NCBI GenBank assembly: GCA_042095835.1
Contig: JBELML010000098.1
Coordinates: 1-24,505, forward strand
Source of the DNA: DATFKA01 sp042095835
GTDB taxonomy: Bacteria; Bacteroidota; Bacteroidia; Chitinophagales; Saprospiraceae
Length of the DNA stretch: 24,505 bases
Reading direction: 5' to 3'
The translations under genes and the position numbers were made by a program. Each line of letters opens with the position of its first letter. Position 1 is the stretch's first letter. Shown piece after piece: positions 1 to 7,498 of the stretch. Under the pieces are notes generated by a model. It was not told where the DNA came from. It worked only from the letters and a program-made list of their open reading frames with translations, and searched no databases.

Positions 1-80
1 GCCTCAAAATACTGTTTTCTCGCCTGCAACAGAAAACCTTAGACAACTTCATTAAAATTAGACTAGAAAAACTACCAATC
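1..80. other. Leader region before rdgB at window edge
   Basis: No complete gene is visible here. The rdgB reading frame is open upstream to the window edge without a stop, while the other two forward frames stop at about 40-42 and 53-55. The open stretch does not resemble the RdgB family, whose proteins start a few residues before the SNxxK motif, so it is treated as upstream sequence that happens to be open or as the end of a neighbouring gene. This cannot be settled without sequence to the left. Confidence 0.4.
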
Positions 81-671
81 GTGACAAAAAAAAATACCAT
101 TATTTTTGCGACCAGCAATCCTAATAAAATCAGAGAAGTTAAGGAAATGCTGCCAGCGCATTTCGAAATCAAAAGCTTAGCAGATATTGGCTGCACAGAA
201 GAGATTCCCGAAACCAGCCCCATCATCGAGGGAAATGCCATCCAAAAAGCACAATACGTTGTAGCGCATTATGGCTTGGATTGTTTTGCTGAAGATACTG
301 GCCTAGAAGTAACCGCTCTCGATGGTGCCCCTGGCGTCTATACCGCTCGATACGCCGGGCCGGAGAGAAATGCGTCCGATAACATGAATTTATTACTAGA
401 TAATTTACGGGAGAAAGCAGACCGCAGTGCCCGTTTTAAAACGGTGATCGCTTTAATTCAAAATGGAGAAACGCATACTTTTGAAGGGATCGTTAATGGT
501 ACCATTGCCCAGCAAATAGCAGGCGCTGGTGGCTTTGGCTATGATCCGGTCTTTATCCCTGAAAATCATAACATTACATTTGCTGAAATGGCAAAAGAAG
601 CCAAAAATGCGATTAGCCATCGAGGTAGAGCCCTTAGCAAGCTACTCCACTTTCTGGCCGACACCAAGTGA
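81..671 (+). CDS. rdgB: RdgB/HAM1 family XTP/dITP diphosphatase
   Basis: Non-canonical purine NTP pyrophosphatase. The family hydrolyses dITP, ITP and XTP to the monophosphate and pyrophosphate, keeping deaminated purines out of DNA and RNA; cytosolic and usually dimeric. The 196-residue length is typical. Visible motifs are the N-terminal TSNPNK substrate loop (residues 11-16), the FAEDTGLEV motif with the catalytic/metal Asp at 72, DGAPGVYTARYAG (81-93), GGFGYDPVF in the second half, and the C-terminal SHRGRAL. The start is a GTG; it gives the usual short N-terminus before the nucleotide loop, although the frame stays open upstream to the window edge. A run of T residues follows the stop at about 690-708, with only a weak hairpin before it. 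The next gene starts about 95 bp downstream and may be cotranscribed. The family assignment is secure; the start is less so. Confidence 0.95.
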   Translation: MTKKNTIIFATSNPNKIREVKEMLPAHFEIKSLADIGCTEEIPETSPIIEGNAIQKAQYVVAHYGLDCFAEDTGLEVTALDGAPGVYTARYAGPERNASDNMNLLLDNLREKADRSARFKTVIALIQNGETHTFEGIVNGTIAQQIAGAGGFGYDPVFIPENHNITFAEMAKEAKNAISHRGRALSKLLHFLADTK

Positions 672-764
672 TTTTAGTTGAAGCAAGCTTTCTTTTTTTC
701 CTTTTTTTAATTAACTTTAAAAGCTCGGAGAAAAAATGAAAGTGAAATAGAAGGATCACCAAAT

Positions 765-1823
765 ATGAATGCAGAAAGCTTCATTCAATACTTAAATGAA
801 TTGTCTAGACTTTATCAACTTCCATATCAAGAGTTGAAAAGCCTCTCTATGGAGCATCCCTATTTCCAGAATGCACATCTACTTTTAGCCTTAAAGAGTA
901 AATTGGAAGACCATCCAGATTACTCTAAAAACCTAGCTAGAGCCTCTACCTATAGTAGTGATCGCGCTCAGCTGTACCGCACTTTAACGAGGTTAGAAAA
1001 ATTGGTGATCGACAATGACCCCATCTTCCAGGAGGAAGTACTTGAGTTGGAAGATTTGAAAGCCGTGGAGCATAAGTTGAAAGATTTGGAGTTGATTGAA
1101 AAAGAGGACGATCCGCTACCCGTCAAATCACTCCATACACCCGTAGCCCCAGATACCAAGGAATATACTGAACTGATAAATAAGGACACTCCAACAGATG
1201 ACGAACCGGAGCTAGAGGTTCCCTCGCTAGTGGCCGAGCCAATGCTCGATCAAAACGATGAGGAAAAACCTCAGGCCACCGCCGACTCTGCTTTTCGAAT
1301 TGATCCGGAGATAATTAGTAGGATAAGTACGATCCTCAAAACATCGGCTCCTTCTAGTAGTTCTCCACCACGGGAGCAAGGCCCCAAAGAGGCACTTCCT
1401 CCTCCTTTGCTAGATATCGAAAAGAAGAAACAAGAACTTAAGCAACGCATTAAAACTGTTAAACCAAAAAAACCGAAACCAATGCCAAAGCAGTCCTTTT
1501 CCAGTTGGGTAGAGCAGTTCCAGCCCGCCTACGTCAAGCCTCATTTGGGAGAGCTGATGGAAACTAAAAAGAAAGAGATTCTGAATGTACCTGCTCCCAT
1601 TCAGCCTCCTGAAGATTTGGCAGCTGAGAATTTGCACGTTTTTGCCGAAATCAGCGTCACCGAAAATGAGGAAATGGCTTCTGAAACTTTGGCAGAGTTG
1701 CTTGTGGCACAGATGCAATACCAAAAAGCTATAAACGTATACGATCGATTAAGTTTGATTTTTCCTGAAAAAAGTCGTTTCTTTGCGGAGAAAATAGAAA
1801 ATCTAAAAAAACTGGTTTCATGA
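765..1823 (+). CDS. Cytosolic protein of unknown function upstream of secG (TPR-like C-terminus)
   Basis: 352-residue protein with no signal peptide or membrane segment. Three parts can be seen: a helical N-terminal region (about 1-110) with short TPR-like patterns; an acidic, proline-rich middle (about 115-225); and a Lys/Pro-rich stretch (about 218-245, KKPKPMPKQ) leading to a SFSSWVEQF motif and a C-terminal helical pair resembling one TPR unit (ETLAELLVAQMQYQKAI, then YDRLSLIFPEKS). Its stop overlaps the secG start in an ATGA (1820-1823), so the two are translationally coupled. Proteins of this build commonly sit next to secG and groES in Bacteroidota (recalled, not searched). A scaffold or assembly role near the Sec machinery or chaperonins is possible, but no function can be assigned. 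Confidence 0.85.
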   Translation: MNAESFIQYLNELSRLYQLPYQELKSLSMEHPYFQNAHLLLALKSKLEDHPDYSKNLARASTYSSDRAQLYRTLTRLEKLVIDNDPIFQEEVLELEDLKAVEHKLKDLELIEKEDDPLPVKSLHTPVAPDTKEYTELINKDTPTDDEPELEVPSLVAEPMLDQNDEEKPQATADSAFRIDPEIISRISTILKTSAPSSSSPPREQGPKEALPPPLLDIEKKKQELKQRIKTVKPKKPKPMPKQSFSSWVEQFQPAYVKPHLGELMETKKKEILNVPAPIQPPEDLAAENLHVFAEISVTENEEMASETLAELLVAQMQYQKAINVYDRLSLIFPEKSRFFAEKIENLKKLVS

Positions 1824-2086
1824 CTGCAATTACCATCATGATCGCGTTGGTCAGCTTGTTGCTTATGGCTGCGGTTCTTATTCAGAACCCAAAAGGTGGC
1901 GGGGTAGATAGTACATTCGGTGGCTCACAAGCTAATCAAATGTTTGGAGCAGCAAAGTCTGCTGATTTTATCGAAAAAATAACCTGGTATCTAGCCATTG
2001 CCTTATTTGTGCTTTGTATCGTCTCTACTTTCTTCGCAGGAGGTTCTGGACTAGAAAGTACGATCACAGAAGGCGCTGGAAACTAA
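1820..2086 (+). CDS. secG: Preprotein translocase subunit SecG
   Basis: Small inner-membrane subunit of the SecYEG channel that stimulates SecA-driven export. The 88-residue protein has the expected two transmembrane helices (about residues 3-21 and 53-73) joined by a Gly-rich cytoplasmic loop, with the family signature IQNPKGGGVDSTFGG followed by NQMFGA. The ATG lies inside the last codons of the preceding gene (ATGA overlap), which suggests coupled translation. A perfect hairpin at 2116-2149 follows the stop and probably ends this operon before the separately controlled groES-groEL unit. The short Gly/Ser-rich tail after the second helix is ordinary for Bacteroidota SecG. Confidence 0.95.
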   Translation: MTAITIMIALVSLLLMAAVLIQNPKGGGVDSTFGGSQANQMFGAAKSADFIEKITWYLAIALFVLCIVSTFFAGGSGLESTITEGAGN

Positions 2087-2115
2087 TATTTCAACAATAT
2101 TCATTTTCCTTGAAT

Positions 2116-2149
2116 AATAGATCAATTGACAAGCTTCAATTGATCTATT
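2116..2149 (+). terminator. Hairpin after secG, probable terminator
   Basis: Perfect 14-bp inverted repeat, AATAGATCAATTGA (2116-2129) and its complement (2136-2149), with a 6-nt loop (CAAGCT). It lies 29 bp past the secG stop. The T-run after it is poor, so it may terminate weakly or act as a 3' stabilising stem. The sequence is close to symmetric, so it could work on both strands. Confidence 0.55.
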
Positions 2150-2189
2150 CTCATTTATAGTCTCCCCTACAGTCAGCTCCCTCTCCTAC

Positions 2190-2208
2190 TTGTCAGTCCT
2201 CCTGACAA
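2190..2208. promoter_or_regulatory. Palindromic operator-like site upstream of groES
   Basis: Perfect inverted repeat TTGTCAG-tcctc-CTGACAA, 206 bp before the groES start. It is not a CIRCE element (TTAGCACTC-N9-GAGTGCTAA). Its symmetry and place in front of a chaperonin operon suggest a binding site for a heat-shock or stress regulator, but no regulator is encoded nearby. It could instead be a short RNA stem. Confidence 0.45.
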
Positions 2209-2219
2209 TATTCCTTACA

Positions 2220-2413
2220 AAACCGATAAATAGCCATCAAAACGGGCCACAACTGCCAAAAAAACTGTTAAGGCCCGAAAAAAAAGTGTTAAGAGCCGGC
2301 AAAACTGCCATCAAACTGCAAAAATGGCACCTTAAGCAGTTTGGCACGACCTATGATAGGATTGGAGTGTAATAATCGATTGTTTAACCAAAACTTTCAA
2401 AAAACTTCAACCT
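2220..2413 (+). promoter_or_regulatory. groES leader/promoter region with repeated TGGCAC and ACTGCCA motifs
   Basis: This stretch has no convincing gene (a 60-codon frame at 2190-2372 has no family features) but clear internal structure. ACTGCCA occurs near 2251 and 2304; GTTAAGGCCCG near 2267 is echoed by GTTAAGAGCCGG near 2288; TGCCAT (2306-2311) pairs with ATGGCA (2324-2329); TGGCAC occurs at 2325-2330 and again within TTGGCACG at 2341-2348. The second TGGCACG resembles a sigma-54 -24 box, with GA where the -12 GC would fall. A standard Bacteroidota TTTG/TAnnTTTG pair with correct spacing was not found. The groES-groEL promoter is probably here, but its class is unresolved. Confidence 0.45.
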
Positions 2414-2680
2414 ATGAAGCCAATCAATGACCGCGTGGTTGTTAAACCTTCCGCAGCTGAAGAGAAAACAGCTGGAGGTATTATTATCCCTGACACTGCT
2501 AAAGAAAAACCTCAAAAAGGAGAAGTAATTGCCGTAGGACCAGGTAAAGACGGTAACCTTATGACAGTAGCCGTTGGCGATACTGTTCTTTATGGTAAAT
2601 ACGCTGGCCAGGAGCTTAACTATAAAGGTGAAGATTACCTGATCATGCGCGAGGATGATATCCTTGTGATCCTAGACTAA
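2414..2680 (+). CDS. groES: Co-chaperonin GroES
   Basis: The 10-kDa heptameric lid that caps the GroEL folding chamber in the cytosol. At 88 residues it is shorter than most GroES proteins (about 95), as is common in Bacteroidota. Diagnostic parts are the N-terminal KPINDRVVVKP strand, the mobile loop with AGGIIIPDTAKEKPQ (about residues 21-35) that binds GroEL, the GEVIAVGPG strand, and the C-terminal VGDTVLYGKYAGQE and EDYLIMREDDIL elements. It is followed 61 bp later by groEL on the same strand, with a hairpin and T-run between them that begins at the stop codon. The upstream repeats and palindrome suggest stress control. Confidence 0.97.
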   Translation: MKPINDRVVVKPSAAEEKTAGGIIIPDTAKEKPQKGEVIAVGPGKDGNLMTVAVGDTVLYGKYAGQELNYKGEDYLIMREDDILVILD

Positions 2681-2703
2681 GCAACGTTTCGCTTAGTTTT
2701 TTT
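2676..2703 (+). terminator. Hairpin plus T-run between groES and groEL (attenuator candidate)
   Basis: ACTAAGC (2676-2682) pairs perfectly with GCTTAGT (2691-2697) across an 8-nt loop, and is followed by an uninterrupted T-run. This is the form of a weak intrinsic terminator, and it starts within the groES stop region (TAA at 2678-2680). Read-through would be needed for groEL expression unless groEL has its own promoter in the 38 bp that follow. Confidence 0.5.
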
Positions 2704-2741
2704 ATTTATGATTTTCCAAACAATTAAAAACATAATCTGAT

Positions 2742-4382
2742 ATGGCTAAAGAAATTAGCTTTGACAGAAATGCACGTGAAAAATTGCGTGCAGGTGTTGA
2801 CGCCCTCGCCAATGCCGTAAAAGTAACCCTTGGACCTAAGGGCCGTAATGTTGTTATCCAAAAAAGCTTCGGCGCTCCTCAAATCACTAAAGATGGTGTG
2901 ACCGTAGCCAAAGAAGTTGAACTAGAAGACGCTGTGGAGAACATGGGCGCTCAAATGGTCAAAGAAGTAGCCTCTAAAACAGCCGACATCGCTGGTGATG
3001 GTACCACTACTGCTACCGTTTTAGCTCAAGCTATGATCAACGCAGGTTTGAAAAACGTAACCGCAGGTGCTAATCCAATGGATTTGAAGCGCGGTATGGA
3101 CAAAGCCGTTAAAGAAGTTATCAGCTTCCTAGCAGATCAGTCTGAAATTATCGGCGACGATTTCGAGAAAATCAAACAAGTAGGTTCTATCTCTGCTAAT
3201 AACGATGAGGAAATCGGTTCTTTGATCGCTGATGCAATGAAAAGAGTATCTAAAGATGGTGTGATCACCGTTGAAGAAGCAAAAGGTACAGAAACCTATG
3301 TTGACGAAGTGATCGGTATGCAATTCGACCGTGGCTACCTATCTCCCTACTTCGTTACGAATACAGATGATATGACTGCGGAGTACGAAAATCCGCTAAT
3401 CCTTATCCACGATAAGAAAATCTCTAACATGAACGATATCGTTCCTATTCTTGAAAAAGCAGTAGGACAAGGCCGTTCATTATTGATCATTGCTGAAGAC
3501 ATTGAGAGCCAGGCACTAGGTGTATTGGTCGTCAACCGTCTACGCGCCAACCTGAAAATCATTGCTGTAAAAGCTCCTGGTTTTGGTGATCGTCGTAAAG
3601 CAATGCTAGAAGATATTGCCATTTTGACAGGTGGTACCGTGATCTCTGAAGAAAAAGGTTACAAACTCGAAAATACCGAGTTGGAGCACCTAGGTTCTTG
3701 TGAGAAAATCGTTGTTGACAAAGACAATACCACTATCGTGAATGGTGCTGGTAGCCAAGAAATGATCGATGCTCGTATTGGTCAAATCAAGCAACAAATC
3801 GAAGCGACTACTTCTGACTACGATAGAGAGAAGCTACAAGAGCGTCTTGCTAAATTAGCAGGTGGTGTTGCAGTATTGTACGTTGGTGCTGCTACTGAGG
3901 TAGAAATGAAAGAAAAGAAAGACCGTGTTGATGATGCCCTACACGCTACTAGAGCAGCTGTAGAAGAAGGTACCGTTGCTGGTGGTGGTGTAGCATTGGT
4001 TCGCGCAATTGGTGCTATCAAGAATTTGAAGGGTGTGAACGAAGATGAGACCATCGGTGTTCAGATCGTGAAGAAAGCATTAGAATCTCCACTACGTACT
4101 ATCGCAGATAACGCAGGGGTTGAGGGATCTGTAATCCTACAACGCGTACTGAATAGCCGTGGTAGCTCAGGTTACAACGCTCGTACCGATAAGTTCGAAG
4201 ATTTGAAAAAAGCTGGTGTAATCGATCCTACTAAGGTGACTCGCATCGCTTTAGAAAATGCCAACTCTATCGCAGGTATGGTATTGACAACAGAGTGTGT
4301 GATCAACGACAAGCCAGAGCCAGAAGCTGGTGGACACGGACACGGAGGTGGAATGCCAGGTGGAATGCCAGGCATGATGTAA
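2742..4382 (+). CDS. groEL: Chaperonin GroEL
   Basis: The 60-kDa chaperonin subunit that forms the double-ring, ATP-driven folding chamber with GroES. The 546-residue length is standard. Visible signatures include TLGPKGRNVV with the P-loop-like ATP contact, GDGTTTATVLAQAM with the essential Asp in the equatorial domain, the apical AVKAPGFGDRRKAML segment, AAVEEGTVAGGGVAL near residue 410 and the Gly/Met-rich C-terminal tail ending GGMPGGMPGMM. Codon use is biased (many GGT, CGT, GTT codons), consistent with high expression. A strong hairpin terminator follows 18 bp after the stop. It is probably cotranscribed with groES. Confidence 0.98.
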   Translation: MAKEISFDRNAREKLRAGVDALANAVKVTLGPKGRNVVIQKSFGAPQITKDGVTVAKEVELEDAVENMGAQMVKEVASKTADIAGDGTTTATVLAQAMINAGLKNVTAGANPMDLKRGMDKAVKEVISFLADQSEIIGDDFEKIKQVGSISANNDEEIGSLIADAMKRVSKDGVITVEEAKGTETYVDEVIGMQFDRGYLSPYFVTNTDDMTAEYENPLILIHDKKISNMNDIVPILEKAVGQGRSLLIIAEDIESQALGVLVVNRLRANLKIIAVKAPGFGDRRKAMLEDIAILTGGTVISEEKGYKLENTELEHLGSCEKIVVDKDNTTIVNGAGSQEMIDARIGQIKQQIEATTSDYDREKLQERLAKLAGGVAVLYVGAATEVEMKEKKDRVDDALHATRAAVEEGTVAGGGVALVRAIGAIKNLKGVNEDETIGVQIVKKALESPLRTIADNAGVEGSVILQRVLNSRGSSGYNARTDKFEDLKKAGVIDPTKVTRIALENANSIAGMVLTTECVINDKPEPEAGGHGHGGGMPGGMPGMM

Positions 4383-4400
4383 TCCTACCGACATCCATGA

Positions 4401-4439
4401 AAAATCCCGGCAAAAACTATAGGTTTTTGTCGGGATTTT
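4401..4439. terminator. Rho-independent terminator after groEL
   Basis: 17-bp inverted repeat with one G-U pair: AAAATCCCGGCAAAAAC (4401-4417) and its complement (4423-4439), with loop TATAG. The A-rich start and T-rich end make it work in either direction; it separates groEL (+) from the convergent oxidoreductase gene (-). Confidence 0.85.
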
Positions 4440-4495
4440 CTAATTAAGACCTTCGAAATCTTAATACGTCAAAGCCCTCTACTCTACTTTCCCCC

Positions 4496-5779
4496 TCATA
4501 GCTTGTAAGGCTTTCGATACTTCTTGGTCCGTAGTTTGTTAGCCGGCCCATCTCCTTTGAACTTTTCTTTTACAGGATCCCACTCTAAGGTACGTCCAGT
4601 TTGATAGGCGATATTAGCCAAGTTACAGACAGAAGCAGATCGGTGTCCCACTTCAGGAGGACAGATGGGCTGTGTCCTTTTCTTGATACAATCGATCCAA
4701 TCCTGGTAGTGATTTTCGCTATGGTAAACGATTTGCTCTGCCTCAGAAAGTGTCTTCTCTGCTATCCCTTTAGGATTACTATCCAAAAATTGTCTACTCA
4801 CGTCAAGGCTTCCCTCACTTCCGATAAAGCGAACGGCCCAACCTCTTTCGAAGTCTTCATGGATCATCTCTACACCATCTTCGTAGATCATTTTCAAACC
4901 TCTGACAGCACTAGGGTCAGATGGTGGAATAAACTTGACGGGACCAGTATGGTCTTTGTCTAATCCCCATTGAGCGATATCAAACATATGCGCGCCCCAG
5001 TCAGATAAGATACCGCCTCCAAACTCACGGTAATGTCTCCACATCGGCCAGCGCTTATCTCCCTCTTGGGGTGACAAGACCTGGTTATAAGGGCGCATAG
5101 GAGCTGGACCGATCCAGGCATCCCAATCTAAACCTGCGGGTAGAGGTTCTGCCGGCAAGTCATAATCCTTAGCAGGATCACCTACATTGACCAGCACTTT
5201 TTCTACCTTTCCGATATAGCCAGATCGCACCAGATTGACGGCCTTTCTAAAGCCTGCACCTGAGCGTTGCATACTACCTGTCTGTAGGATACGATCGTAT
5301 TTATCAGCAGCCCTCACCATTGCACGCCCCTCTTTAATGGTATGCGCTAGCGGTTTTTCACAATACACATCTTTACCTGCTTCCATGGCAGCGATGGAGA
5401 TGATTGCGTGCCAATGATCCGGTGTAGCTACAATCACAGCGTCCAAATCAGGATTTTCAACCAAAGCTTGATAATCGGTATAGGTGGTACAACCTGCATA
5501 ATTGGCATAGCCTTTCATTTCGGCATATTGCTCATTCGTTTGTTTGACAAAGCGCTGTAGGTTGACTTGGTTGATATCACAAGCCGCAACCATTTGAATG
5601 CTTTCTAAAGAACGCAGCCTTTTGCCCAAACCACCACTTTGCTTTCCGGTACCTATAAAACCAAGGTTTATTTTATCACTTGGAGCAATAAAACCCTTGC
5701 CGCCTAGCACAAAGCGAGGAACGATCATAATTCCTCCAGTGGCCAATGCGGATTGACTTAGAAATGACCTTCTATTCAT
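4496..5779 (-). CDS. Gfo/Idh/MocA family oxidoreductase with Tat signal
   Basis: Predicted NAD(P)-dependent sugar or cyclitol dehydrogenase-like protein. The ATG at 5779 is chosen because it gives a textbook twin-arginine signal, NRRSFLSQSALATGG, at residues 2-16 (427 residues in all); an upstream extension of 23 residues in the same frame lacks such a role. A Rossmann nucleotide loop follows (GFIGTGKQSGG, 40-50), then VIVATPDHWH (115-124) and the family EKP motif (141-143, in CEKPLAHT). The C-terminal domain is typical of large exported members in Bacteroidota (WPMWRHYREFGGGILSDWGAHMFDIAQWGLD). The Tat signal implies export already folded with cofactor to the periplasm. The substrate cannot be told. 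Convergent with groEL. A second, shorter family member lies at 16544-17656. Confidence 0.9.
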   Translation of the reverse strand: MNRRSFLSQSALATGGIMIVPRFVLGGKGFIAPSDKINLGFIGTGKQSGGLGKRLRSLESIQMVAACDINQVNLQRFVKQTNEQYAEMKGYANYAGCTTYTDYQALVENPDLDAVIVATPDHWHAIISIAAMEAGKDVYCEKPLAHTIKEGRAMVRAADKYDRILQTGSMQRSGAGFRKAVNLVRSGYIGKVEKVLVNVGDPAKDYDLPAEPLPAGLDWDAWIGPAPMRPYNQVLSPQEGDKRWPMWRHYREFGGGILSDWGAHMFDIAQWGLDKDHTGPVKFIPPSDPSAVRGLKMIYEDGVEMIHEDFERGWAVRFIGSEGSLDVSRQFLDSNPKGIAEKTLSEAEQIVYHSENHYQDWIDCIKKRTQPICPPEVGHRSASVCNLANIAYQTGRTLEWDPVKEKFKGDGPANKLRTKKYRKPYKL

Positions 5780-5958
5780 ATAAATTTGGTTTTGGTTAGG
5801 AGTAGGTCTTAAAAATATACCGCCCGCTCGTCTTTCGACTAAAAGCAATAGGTAAACCTACTCTTGTAAATACAATATACTTCGACCTAATTTACAGCTT
5901 TAAGATTAGAAATTGGGTGACAAAACCCAGAAATATTGGTGATTATATTCCGCTTGAA

Positions 5959-6588
5959 TTAATCGTCAGGATTAGAAATTTTAAATACCACTGTAGCGAC
6001 TATCCCGCCCACCACACTGGCCAATAGATAGAGCCAAAAATCACTCCAAGCAAAAAAACCACCAATACTCTGACTGAGCGCAACTGCTGGATTAAAAGCA
6101 GCACCAGAGTAGGGACCAAAGATCAAACCACATCCGATCACCGTAAAACCAATGGCCAAGCCATAAAACTGATTATCCCGTAGATTTTTAGCGGTAGCCA
6201 CGTTCAAAATGACGAATACCAAAGCAAAGGTCCCCAAAGCTTCGGCCAAAAATGCAGGAGGAACTTGTTCAATTAGGCTGCTTCCGTCACCTGAGCTAGA
6301 AAAAGCATATTTAGCCGTCAAGGCTGCTAGAAGTGCCGCTAAACATTGAGCAAGGATATAAGGCAAGACTAATTTTAGTGCAAAACGTCCCCTTAGATAG
6401 AAAGCAAGGGTAACCGCTGGATTGAAATGAGCCATAGAAATATGTCCGGTAGCATAGATTATAGCGATGAGTAAAGTACCAATAGCGATGAGATTCATAC
6501 TGCCAGCATTGGCGTTCAGAGCAATAACCATACATAGGAAAAAGGTTCCTATAAATTCATAGATCAAGGCAGGAAGCGTCTTAGTCAT
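5959..6588 (-). CDS. MIP family channel (aquaporin-like) with non-standard selectivity filter
   Basis: Inner-membrane channel of the major intrinsic protein fold: 209 residues, six predicted helices, and both NPA boxes (HFNPAV at 55-59, AFNPAV at 165-169). The usual family start AEFIGTFFL is present as YEFIGTFFL (10-18). The ATG at 6588 is preferred over an in-frame TTG at 6612. The residue after the second NPA is Val169, whereas aquaporins and glycerol facilitators normally have Arg there (NPAR), the positive residue of the aromatic/arginine filter. Its loss predicts a wider or more hydrophobic pore, so the cargo is uncertain: water, small neutral solutes or gases are possible. A stem-loop lies 13 bp upstream of the start. 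The gene upstream on the same strand encodes a DUF4349 lipoprotein. Confidence 0.88.
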   Translation of the reverse strand: MTKTLPALIYEFIGTFFLCMVIALNANAGSMNLIAIGTLLIAIIYATGHISMAHFNPAVTLAFYLRGRFALKLVLPYILAQCLAALLAALTAKYAFSSSGDGSSLIEQVPPAFLAEALGTFALVFVILNVATAKNLRDNQFYGLAIGFTVIGCGLIFGPYSGAAFNPAVALSQSIGGFFAWSDFWLYLLASVVGGIVATVVFKISNPDD

Positions 6589-6600
6589 TTGAGCAACTTT

Positions 6601-6632
6601 AGTCCAGCACAAAAATATAATTCCGCTGGACT
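6601..6632 (-). other. Stem-loop just upstream of the MIP channel start
   Basis: Perfect 8-bp arms AGTCCAGC (6601-6608) and GCTGGACT (6625-6632) with a 16-nt A/T-rich loop. It lies between the DUF4349 gene and the MIP gene, ending 13 bp from the MIP start. No T-run follows on the minus strand, so it is not a classical terminator; it may be a leader structure or a processing site between the two genes. Confidence 0.4.
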
Positions 6633-6670
6633 TAAGCTTTATAAAGGCAAGCCTCTTTGTAGGTAGCTAC

Positions 6671-7498
6671 TCAAAACTTAAAGATGCGTTTACGTTGCCA
6701 AAAGATTATGGCCCCTCCAATCAGCAACAAAGGCCAAATTCGTACTAAAAACAACAATAAACCCGAAAATAATTTCATACCTCCACTAAAACTGGCCTTC
6801 AGTTTACCTGGAAAGGAATCTTCGTATACAATGGGTTCGGTCCTATACTTGACTTTTTGATATATCTCCAGCTGAATCGAGCTAAATCGTACCTGTTGTT
6901 GTAGATATTTTAGTTGTGCTTCTTTAGCTTCGATCTCCTCTTGGATGGCCCGTATCTTTTCTTCTGCTTCTAGCACCTCATGCACTTTTCCGGCTTTATC
7001 TCTCAAGATAGAAGCATATCTGTCTCTTACTATTTTTTTGGTGGATAAGCGCGCTTGAATATCGACATATTCGAGGGTGACGTCTTTAGTATTGATCCTT
7101 TTAAAATTGGTGAAAATTGATTCCTCAATGATCGTATTGAGAAAATCATCAAACTGACTAGTTGGTAGTTTGATCTCCATAGAATTAGCAATAGAATGAC
7201 TATCCGCAGACTGGTCCATTTTGGAAATATAGCCACTGAAGGTAGCTACCACATTTTTGATATAATCGGTACTTTTTTCTACATCCTCCACCTGAAATCG
7301 ATAATCTGCTGTTCGGATGACTTTACGTTTACTACCATTTTCTGCGACCACTGTGAATTCTTTGGAGCCCAAAGTAGCGGTTGTTTGGGGAGTTTCTAAT
7401 TGGATCTCATCCTCTATAAAGGAATCTTCGTGGTATTGATTATGACAGCTTAGCATCAAGCATGTAAACAAGCAAAGGCAGATGAGCAGGTTTTTCAT
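6671..7498 (-). CDS. DUF4349 domain lipoprotein
   Basis: Envelope protein of 275 residues with an SPII signal (lipobox LMLSC, Cys18). The conserved DUF4349 body starts near RTADYRFQVEDVEKS and runs through GYISKMDQS, the MEIKLPTSQFDDFL segment and the DVTLEYVDIQARLSTKK motif; it then forms a coiled coil (EVLEAEEKIRAIQEEIEAKEAQLKYLQ broken at about residue 170-215). A transmembrane segment and basic tail (WPLLLIGGAIIFWQRKR) end the protein. The ATG at 7498 is chosen because it starts the signal peptide; the frame is open for 67 further codons upstream without signal character. DUF4349 proteins have no firmly known function. The lipid anchor plus C-terminal helix suggests a protein tethered at both ends. 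Divergent from the esterase gene across 204 bp. Confidence 0.87.
   Translation of the reverse strand: MKNLLICLCLFTCLMLSCHNQYHEDSFIEDEIQLETPQTTATLGSKEFTVVAENGSKRKVIRTADYRFQVEDVEKSTDYIKNVVATFSGYISKMDQSADSHSIANSMEIKLPTSQFDDFLNTIIEESIFTNFKRINTKDVTLEYVDIQARLSTKKIVRDRYASILRDKAGKVHEVLEAEEKIRAIQEEIEAKEAQLKYLQQQVRFSSIQLEIYQKVKYRTEPIVYEDSFPGKLKASFSGGMKLFSGLLLFLVRIWPLLLIGGAIIFWQRKRIFKF

Noticed and set aside
1..80. N-terminal extension of rdgB or fusion to an upstream domain
   Set aside because: The frame is open to the edge, but the GTG at 81 gives the normal family N-terminus and the upstream translation has no recognisable domain.
690..712. Rho-independent terminator after rdgB
   Set aside because: There are T-runs, but the only stem (GAAGC/GCTTTC) has too small a loop to be stable.
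2190..2372. 60-codon open frame before groES
   Set aside because: No family features, high Lys/Pro composition from A-rich DNA, and it overlaps the palindrome and repeats of the groES control region; treated as chance.
2220..2413. CIRCE element for HrcA control of groES
   Set aside because: No TTAGCACTC-N9-GAGTGCTAA or close variant was found; TGGCAC copies do not fit it.
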